In this document: piece after piece, positions 1 to 4,753 of the stretch
How the letters are laid out: each line of letters starts with the position of its first letter
Position numbering within the stretch: position 1 is the first letter of the stretch
From: Rhodospirillaceae bacterium
GTDB taxonomy: Bacteria > Pseudomonadota > Alphaproteobacteria > Rhodospirillales > Magnetospirillaceae
Assembly (NCBI GenBank): GCA_013349735.1
Contig: DUZC01000088.1
Location: 1 to 8,092 of the forward strand
Direction: 5' to 3'
Length of the DNA stretch: 8,092 nt
Notes under the pieces: model-generated
The model's database searches: none
Seen by the model: only the letters and a program-made list of their open reading frames with translations
What the model was told of the DNA's origin: nothing
Translations under genes and position numbers: made by a program

Positions 1-891
1 GTCGATCTGATCAACGATATTGCCGGCCAGACCAATTTGCTGGCCTTGAATGCCACCATCGAGGCAGCGCGGGCCGGCGATGCCGGCAAAGGCTTTGCCG
101 TCGTCGCCAATGAAGTCAAACATCTGGCCAATCAAACGGCCAAAGCAACCGAAGAGATTACCGGACAGATCTCATCGGTACAAAACCAGACCCTGCAGGC
201 GGTCAGCGCCATCAGCAATATCGCCAACACCATTCAGCAGATGGACGAGGTCTCTGGCGCCATTGCCGCAGCGGTGGAACAGCAAGGGGCTGCCACCCAG
301 GAAATCACGCGGAATATTCAGGAAGCCCATCACGGCACGGCGGAAGTGGCCCGCAATGTGACCGGCGTCAGCGATGGCGCCCAGGAAAGCCGCCGCTCGG
401 CCCAAGAGGTCCTGAGTTCTGCCAATGAACTTAGCCGTCAGGCAGAATCCATGCGGGCGGTTGCCGACAGTTTTCTGGTTCAATTGCAAAGCGGGGGCGC
501 CACCCTGGAATGGGGCCCGGCCTGGATTACCGGTCACCCGGTGATCGATGCCGATCACAAAATGCTGGTGCAATATGTCAACGAACTGAACCATGCCATG
601 ATGCAGGGGGCCGGCCATGCCATAGCCGCCGATATTCTGGGCAAATTGGTGCAATACACTGTTGATCACTTTGCCCGGGAAGAAGAGATCTGGACCAAGG
701 GCCATTTGCCCAGCCTAGGCGGTCATAAACAAATTCATGCCGATCTGGTTGGCAAAGTTGCCGCCTTCCAGAAAGATTTCATCGCGAAGCGGGCCAGCTT
801 GACCACCGACCTGATGCTGTTCTTGCGCAATTGGCTGATCGATCACGTTTTTAAAACCGATAAAGCGGCAGTCAAAGTAATTTCCGGGTAA
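1..891 (+). CDS. Methyl-accepting chemotaxis protein with C-terminal bacteriohemerythrin domain (5' end outside window)
   Basis: Frame 1 is open from the first base, so this is the last 296 residues of a longer protein whose sensor, membrane and HAMP parts lie upstream. Residues 4-43 are the canonical MCP hairpin tip that contacts CheW/CheA (QTNLLALNATIEAARAG, then GFAVVANEVK). The returning coiled coil runs to about residue 160. A bacteriohemerythrin domain follows at 171-290. All seven expected diiron ligands are present: H186 (in IDADH), H223 and E227 (HFAREE), H242 and H246 (HKQIH), H282 and D287 (HVFKTD). Their spacing fits characterised bacteriohemerythrins. Such domains bind O2 reversibly, and DcrH of Desulfovibrio is the known MCP-hemerythrin precedent, so an aerotaxis or redox-taxis receptor is inferred. 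The output-domain position of the hemerythrin would place O2 sensing in the cytoplasm. It probably heads an operon with the two transporter genes downstream. Family assignment is near certain; the ligand and the full length are not known. Confidence 0.96.
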   Translation, partial: VDLINDIAGQTNLLALNATIEAARAGDAGKGFAVVANEVKHLANQTAKATEEITGQISSVQNQTLQAVSAISNIANTIQQMDEVSGAIAAAVEQQGAATQEITRNIQEAHHGTAEVARNVTGVSDGAQESRRSAQEVLSSANELSRQAESMRAVADSFLVQLQSGGATLEWGPAWITGHPVIDADHKMLVQYVNELNHAMMQGAGHAIAADILGKLVQYTVDHFAREEEIWTKGHLPSLGGHKQIHADLVGKVAAFQKDFIAKRASLTTDLMLFLRNWLIDHVFKTDKAAVKVISG

Positions 892-893
892 TT

Positions 894-898
894 GGGAG
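894..898 (+). promoter_or_regulatory. Ribosome binding site GGGAG deciding a TTG start at 907
   Basis: GGGAG lies 8 bases upstream of a TTG codon at 907 and 3 bases after the stop codon of the hemerythrin-MCP gene. An earlier in-frame TTG at 892 has only a poorly placed GGG at 886-888. The later TTG is therefore preferred as the start of the membrane protein gene. This is read directly from sequence; use of the start is inferred. Confidence 0.55.
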
Positions 899-906
899 CC
901 CTGGCC

Positions 907-2280
907 TTGAAGAATGGGTTGGCCATCCTGGCCATGCTGCTGGTGATGAGCGGCGCGGTCCTGGGCGAAGCCTGTTCCTGGGCGGTCGGCAAGCAGGTGG
1001 CGCTTGGGGCGGTCCTGCTGTTTGTCGCTTTGGAATCCGGTGCCCTGCTAAAAGGCGCCCGGATCATGCTGGCCGTCTGCCTGATCAGCAGCCTGGCCAT
1101 TCTGACCGCCCTGCCCGATGCCGTCGGCATTCTGTCCCAAGCCTTGGAAAATGCCGCCTTCATTATTGGTCTGTTTGCTGCCGTCAGTCTGTTGCGTGAG
1201 CCGGCAGAACGCTCGGCCCTGGTGCGGCGTTGCGGCGACCTTCTGATCCAACAACCGCCGGGGCGACGCTTCCTGGTGCTGAGCCTTGGTAGCCTATTGA
1301 TTTCGGTCGTACTGAATTTTGGCGTATTAGCCCTGCTGGGGCCGATGACCCTCAATGCCAACACCCTTGAGGCCGCCGGCGGCGATCCCAATGTCATCCG
1401 CATCCGCAAGCAACGGATGATGTCGGCGGTTTTACAGGGTTTTGCCCTGATGACGGTCTGGTCACCCCTTTCCGTCTCTTTTGCCGTCACCCAGGTTGCC
1501 ATACCCGGATTGTCCTGGGCGATGCTGGTACCCTTGCAGATGCTTCTATGCGCTTTGCTGCTGGGCCTGGCCTGGTTGGTCGACCATTTTACTTTCCGCC
1601 GTTATCACCGCACTGACCGGATCTATCCCCCCCAGTCCTGGGCTCCGGCGGGCCGATTGATGCTGCTGGTGGGAACCATCGTCACGGCGGCCCTTACGCT
1701 TTCGCAGCTGCTGGCGGTTCGGCCGGTGATCGGCTCGATGATCATAGTGCCGCTGTCGGCTTTGATATGGTTGTGGGTCCAGGACCGCGGCCCGCTGATC
1801 GGTCTGGCGGGACGGGTCTGCACCAGCCTACCCAGCTATCGCAACGAATATGTGCTGGTGGGCGGCGCAATTTTTTGCGGGATCCTTGCCACCAATCTGC
1901 TTGAACCCGCCACTGTCACCGCTCTGCTTCTGCGCCTGGCCTTGCCGCCCATCGCGGTGATGGTGCTGATGGTCTGGACGATGATGGCGCTGGCCCGTTT
2001 CGGCATGCCGCAGATCGTCACGGTAACCGTCTTGGGCCATGCCTTGGCCGGATTGAGCGCCCATGGAATTCAGCCTTTGGTGATGGCCAGCGGCTTCATG
2101 GGCGGATGGGCGCTGTCGGCCTGCACCACCCAGGTCGGCGCGGCGGTTCTGGCCGTAGCCAGGATGTCAGATGTCTCTATCAGTACGGTGGCCCGTCTAT
2201 GGAATGGCCGCTTTGTATTATGCGGTGCTTTACTGCTCGCCTTATGGATGCTGGTGCTCAATAGCCTGTTGGAGAAATAA
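907..2280 (+). CDS. Polytopic inner-membrane transporter of unrecognised family (possibly ion-transporter superfamily)
   Basis: The protein is 457 residues from the preferred TTG start, or 462 from the TTG at 892. It is almost entirely hydrophobic, with roughly 10-12 predicted membrane helices, for example around 4-20, 30-48, 52-70, 80-96, 121-145, 173-200, 203-225, 250-270, 273-291, 315-330, 345-362 and 435-453. Conspicuous intramembrane motifs are NFGVLALLGPM (137-147), WSPLSVSFAVT (185-195) and SACTTQVGAAVL (404-415). Short polar or Pro/Gly-containing motifs at equivalent places in each half are typical of secondary carriers of the ion-transporter superfamily (dicarboxylate, Na+/H+ or anion permeases). 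This is a resemblance, not an identification. The substrate is unknown. It lies 15 bases after the hemerythrin-MCP and 1 base before a tricarboxylate-type symporter, so co-transcription and a related organic-anion substrate are plausible. There are no Fe-S cysteine clusters, which argues against TcuB/CitB, the usual partner of TcuC. Confidence 0.85.
   Translation: MKNGLAILAMLLVMSGAVLGEACSWAVGKQVALGAVLLFVALESGALLKGARIMLAVCLISSLAILTALPDAVGILSQALENAAFIIGLFAAVSLLREPAERSALVRRCGDLLIQQPPGRRFLVLSLGSLLISVVLNFGVLALLGPMTLNANTLEAAGGDPNVIRIRKQRMMSAVLQGFALMTVWSPLSVSFAVTQVAIPGLSWAMLVPLQMLLCALLLGLAWLVDHFTFRRYHRTDRIYPPQSWAPAGRLMLLVGTIVTAALTLSQLLAVRPVIGSMIIVPLSALIWLWVQDRGPLIGLAGRVCTSLPSYRNEYVLVGGAIFCGILATNLLEPATVTALLLRLALPPIAVMVLMVWTMMALARFGMPQIVTVTVLGHALAGLSAHGIQPLVMASGFMGGWALSACTTQVGAAVLAVARMSDVSISTVARLWNGRFVLCGALLLALWMLVLNSLLEK
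2271..2274 (+). promoter_or_regulatory. Ribosome binding site GGAG for the GTG start at 2282
   Basis: GGAG sits 7 bases before GTG at 2282, inside the last codons of the upstream membrane protein gene. It fixes the symporter start: an upstream in-frame ATG at 2171 would overlap the previous gene by about 110 bases and would add a tail not seen in the family. Confidence 0.65.
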
Positions 2281-2281
2281 C

Positions 2282-3535
2282 GTGCGTTCATCCCCGCTTG
2301 CCACGGTCCTGCGCGTCACCAGTGGTAATTTTCTGGAAATGTTCGATTTCTTTTTGTTTGGTTTTTATGCCCCGCATATTGCCAATGCCTTTTTTCCGTC
2401 TGGCAGCGAGTTTCTCTCGCTGATGCTGACCTTCATGACTTTCGGCGCCGGCTTTCTGATGCGCCCGCTCGGGGCCATTTTCCTGGGGGCCTATGTTGAC
2501 CAAATGGGCAGACGCCGGGGCCTTCTGGTGACCCTTGGCATCATGGCCGTCGGCACGCTTCTGATTACGGTTATGCCCAGCTATCGCAGTATCGGCCCCT
2601 TGGCCCCTCTGCTGGTGCTGGTTGGCCGCTTGTTGCAGGGATTCTCGGCTGGGGTCGAATTGGGCGGTGTCTCGGTTTATTTGTCAGAAATGGCCAGCCC
2701 TGGCCATAAGGGTTTTTTCGTCGCCTGGCAGTCGGCCAGCCAACAGTTGGCGATCATGACGGCCGCGGCTTTAGGGTTTGTTATCAGCCAGGCGCTGAAC
2801 AATGAGGATATCGCCGATTGGGGCTGGCGCATTCCTTTTGCCCTCGGCTGCCTGATGGTACCGTTCCTTTTTTATATCCGCCGGTCCCTGGAAGAAACCG
2901 GGGAGTTCCAGAAACGCACGCATCGCCCAGGCCTTGCCGAAGTGCTGCGGGATTTGGCGACCAATTGGCGGATTGTCATACTGGGCATGCTTTTGGTGGT
3001 GATGACCACCGTAAATTTTTATGCCATTACCGTCTATGCGCCAACCTTCGGCAAAGCCGTTCTTCATTTGAGCGGATCAGAAAGCCTGCTGGTCACTTTT
3101 TGTACGGGATTATCGAATTTTCTTTGGTTGCCGATCATGGGGTCCTTGTCGGACCGCATTGGACGGCGGCCGATCTTACTTATGTTTTCTACGCTGACTC
3201 TGCTGACCGCCTATCCGGTGCTGAACTGGCTGGTTGGAGAGATCACCTTAGCACATATGTTGATGGCCTTGTTATGGCTGTCTTTTCTCTATGGTGGCTA
3301 TAATGGCGCTATGGTCGTCGCCCTGACCGAGATCGTGCCGGCGAAGGTCCGCACCACCGGTTTCGCCCTCGCCTATTCTCTGGCCACCGCCCTTTTTGGC
3401 GGCTTCACACCGATGATCTCGACCTGGCTCATCGCTGCCAGCGGCGACAAAGCCGCGCTCGGATGGTGGATGGCCGGGGCGGCAGCCTGTGGCCTGGCGG
3501 CAACGATCTTGGTCTATCGCCCCCCTAAGCAATGA
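2282..3535 (+). CDS. tcuC: MFS citrate/tricarballylate:H+ symporter, CitA/TcuC type
   Basis: This 417-residue protein has the expected length and layout of the metabolite:H+ symporter branch of the major facilitator superfamily. It would import a tricarboxylate such as citrate or tricarballylate across the inner membrane together with protons. Visible signatures are FDFFLFGFYA (21-30), loop motif A GAYVDQMGRRRG (69-80) and its repeat GSLSDRIGRRP (287-297). Others are GRLLQGFSAGVELGG (115-129), GWRIPFALG (181-189), LEETGEF (203-209) and the C-terminal block from LTEIVPAKVRTTGF to LFGGFTP (348-377). The whole length reads like CitA of enterobacteria and TcuC of Salmonella. The GTG start has a good SD and begins 1 base after the upstream stop, suggesting translational coupling. 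No TcuA or TcuB dehydrogenase genes are visible, so the exact substrate is open and the symbol marks the family rather than a proven function. Confidence 0.92.
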   Translation: MRSSPLATVLRVTSGNFLEMFDFFLFGFYAPHIANAFFPSGSEFLSLMLTFMTFGAGFLMRPLGAIFLGAYVDQMGRRRGLLVTLGIMAVGTLLITVMPSYRSIGPLAPLLVLVGRLLQGFSAGVELGGVSVYLSEMASPGHKGFFVAWQSASQQLAIMTAAALGFVISQALNNEDIADWGWRIPFALGCLMVPFLFYIRRSLEETGEFQKRTHRPGLAEVLRDLATNWRIVILGMLLVVMTTVNFYAITVYAPTFGKAVLHLSGSESLLVTFCTGLSNFLWLPIMGSLSDRIGRRPILLMFSTLTLLTAYPVLNWLVGEITLAHMLMALLWLSFLYGGYNGAMVVALTEIVPAKVRTTGFALAYSLATALFGGFTPMISTWLIAASGDKAALGWWMAGAAACGLAATILVYRPPKQ

Positions 3536-3537
3536 AG

Positions 3538-4008
3538 TCAGATAATTTTCTCGTCCCGCAAGGCGAAGGCAAGCTGCGCATCATAAAGAGCTGTATTATA
3601 ACGGAACCCATTGAAAGCGTATAATATTATTTGCCGAATATCGACAAGATCCAACCCATCTTCAAGATGCGAGATAGCCTGATTGATCAACATCAGAATA
3701 TCGTTATGCATTACAATGTGAGAGGATATCTGCTGTTCGTATCTTGTTTTAGGTAGCTCTAGCAACAATACTTCTTCTGTCGTGAAATGGTCGCCAATAA
3801 TGCACCAATATTCATAAAGGTGGCGAATTAATTGCTTTGAGCGCCGATTGCGGCGCGACAGCGCCTCAATCTCGGCGCCAAGAGAAAAAATATTCTGATG
3901 CTGATGATCAATGATTGCATGACCGAATTCGACAAGAGCCGGCTGGATCGCCATGGCTTTTTTTGGGAGGGCCCGCTCCTCAAGCTTACTGGCTAATGTG
4001 ATGCTCAT
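3538..4008 (-). CDS. Stand-alone hemerythrin-like protein with one iron-ligand His replaced by Asn
   Basis: The gene encodes 156 residues. The ATG at 4008 has a strong SD (GGGAG, plus-strand 4016-4020, 7-base spacer). The hemerythrin four-helix pattern is clear: IIDHQHQNIF (32-41, ligand H37), HFTTEE (74-79, ligands H74 and E78), HIVMH (97-101, ligands H97 and H101) and NTALYD (138-143, D143). Asn138 occupies the place where the His of the usual HxxxxD motif should be; the codon is AAT on the coding strand. The family role is O2 binding, or sensing and storage, through a diiron centre. With six of seven ligands the metal site may be altered, so function is uncertain. The N-terminal 20 or so residues precede the domain and are not recognised. 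The gene converges on the symporter gene with a 2-base gap. By hand count it is about 44% G+C, against 48-67% in sampled 60-base lines of its neighbour, hinting at a different origin. Confidence 0.87.
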   Translation of the reverse strand: MSITLASKLEERALPKKAMAIQPALVEFGHAIIDHQHQNIFSLGAEIEALSRRNRRSKQLIRHLYEYWCIIGDHFTTEEVLLLELPKTRYEQQISSHIVMHNDILMLINQAISHLEDGLDLVDIRQIILYAFNGFRYNTALYDAQLAFALRDEKII

Positions 4009-4048
4009 CCCACATCTCCCGCTGTCTAGTCAAAACAGCCTAACGAGT

Positions 4049-4071
4049 TGGGGATAGGCGCCATATCCCCA
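4049..4071. repeat. Perfect 8-base inverted repeat in divergent intergenic region
   Basis: TGGGGATA (4049-4056) and TATCCCCA (4064-4071) are exact reverse complements around a 7-base spacer that itself contains the palindrome GGCGCC (4057-4062). It lies 41 bases upstream of the minus-strand hemerythrin start and 94 bases upstream of creA, between divergently transcribed genes. It could be a dimeric repressor or activator site serving either gene, or a hairpin in the hemerythrin leader. No T-run follows on either strand, so a terminator is unlikely. The repeat is seen directly; its role is inferred. Confidence 0.5.
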
Positions 4072-4095
4072 TTTAGGGAGGTCAGAGGCAAAGAC

Positions 4096-4124
4096 TGGAA
4101 AAAAGATCGGTTGCCCCCTAAAAT
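4096..4124 (+). promoter_or_regulatory. Possible sigma70-type promoter for creA
   Basis: TGGAAA (4096-4101, 4 of 6 matches to TTGACA) is separated by 17 bases from TAAAAT (4119-4124, 5 of 6 matches to TATAAT). Transcription would begin near 4131, giving a leader of about 34 bases before creA. This is a pattern match only. Confidence 0.35.
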
Positions 4125-4164
4125 AAAGCGCAATTTCCCTTTCCGATTGAATAACGAGGTCTCG

Positions 4165-4635
4165 ATGATCCGCATTTTATGGCCTTTCGTGACGGTCCTT
4201 GCTGCGACCGTGATGGCCCAAATGGCCATGGCCGAAGAGGTTGGCTGCGTTTCCACGGTCTTTAAGATGCTGGGTCCCAATGACAAAATCTGCATCGACT
4301 CGTTCAAGGACCCAAAAGTCGAAGGCGTGGTCTGCCATGTCAGCCGCGCCCGGACCGGTGGCGTGAAGGGGGCTGTCGGCCTGGCGGAAGACACGTCGGA
4401 TGCTTCGATTGCCTGCCGTCAGGTCGGTCCGATTACCATCAAGGGCGATCTTAAAGATGGCGAGGATGTCTTCAAGGAAAGTCGCAGCTGGCTATTTAAA
4501 AAACTACAGGTCGTCCGATTCTATGATCACCCCAATAACACGTTGGTTTATCTCAGCTATTCCGATCGATTGGTGGAAGGGTCACCCAAGAATTCTATTT
4601 CTACGGTTCCGATCATGCCTTGGTCGTTAAAATAA
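4165..4635 (+). CDS. creA: CreA family periplasmic protein
   Basis: The protein has 156 residues, the usual length for CreA. The ATG at 4165 is chosen because GAGG (4156-4159) precedes it and a signal peptide starts there: a basic N-terminus, a hydrophobic core at about 4-20 and a likely cleavage site AMA|EE after residue 23. An upstream in-frame ATG at 4048 would bury that signal. Family signatures are STVFKMLGP (30-38), HVSRARTGG (58-66), GLAEDTSDASIACRQVGP (72-89), LQVVRFYDHPNNTLVYLSYSD (114-134) and VEGSPKNSISTVPIMPW (137-153). The protein should be exported; its biochemical role is unknown in all bacteria. In E. coli creA precedes the CreBCD regulatory genes, but none is seen here, so it appears as a single gene. 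Four cysteines (28, 43, 57, 84) are present in the predicted mature protein and could form disulfides. Confidence 0.96.
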   Translation: MIRILWPFVTVLAATVMAQMAMAEEVGCVSTVFKMLGPNDKICIDSFKDPKVEGVVCHVSRARTGGVKGAVGLAEDTSDASIACRQVGPITIKGDLKDGEDVFKESRSWLFKKLQVVRFYDHPNNTLVYLSYSDRLVEGSPKNSISTVPIMPWSLK

Positions 4636-4654
4636 CGGTGGATGTAATATAAAC

Positions 4655-4698
4655 TTTCCCCGACCGTGACTTAATTCTATAATTTTCTTGTGGAATTA
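4655..4698 (+). promoter_or_regulatory. Candidate promoter with TATAAT box inside a 6-base inverted repeat
   Basis: A perfect TATAAT lies at 4678-4683. A weak -35 candidate, TTTCCC at 4655-4660, gives a 17-base spacer. The -10 box is framed by TAATTC (4672-4677) and its reverse complement GAATTA (4693-4698), with 15 bases between them. A protein bound there would cover the start point expected near 4690. The consensus -10 box and the position 71 bases before the MCP start make this the likeliest promoter for the MCP and the genes after it. The poor -35 suggests an activator or low basal use. The role is inferred. Confidence 0.45.
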
Positions 4699-4711
4699 GG
4701 GGGCATCCCCC
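4699..4711 (+). repeat. Short GC-rich hairpin in the predicted MCP leader
   Basis: GGGGG (4699-4703) and CCCCC (4707-4711) can form a 5-base stem with a CAT loop. It falls just after the predicted transcription start and about 30 bases before the ribosome binding site of the MCP. There is no following T-run, so it is not an intrinsic terminator. It might stabilise the mRNA 5' end, or it may be incidental. Confidence 0.35.
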
Positions 4712-4753
4712 CACCGCAAGCGACTGAAGAAAATTGGTTTGGAGACGAAAAAT

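Noticed and set aside
843..1502. Minus-strand open frame of 219 codons
   Set aside because: It lies opposite the clearly coding membrane protein gene, its translation is rich in Arg/Ser/Thr/Pro with no recognisable domain, and it is a typical shadow of a GC-rich gene.
2171..2281. Upstream ATG at 2171 extending the symporter by 37 residues
   Set aside because: It would overlap the upstream membrane protein gene by about 110 bases and add a non-family tail. The GTG at 2282 has a well-spaced GGAG and matches the family N-terminus.
4021..4039. GCTGT/ACAGC hairpin upstream of the hemerythrin gene
   Set aside because: A 5-base stem with a 9-base loop is common by chance, and nothing around it suggests a known RNA element.
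4048..4164. Longer CreA reading frame starting at 4048
   Set aside because: The extra 39 residues would precede and disable the signal peptide, the start lies within the inverted repeat, and the ATG at 4165 has its own SD and fits the usual CreA length.
4009..4164. Promoter for the minus-strand hemerythrin gene
   Set aside because: I looked for a -35/-10 pair on the minus strand and found none good enough to report.
4635..4667. Possible creA terminator from ACGGT (4635-4639) and ACCGT (4663-4667)
   Set aside because: The stem is only 5 bases with a 23-base loop and no clean T-run follows.
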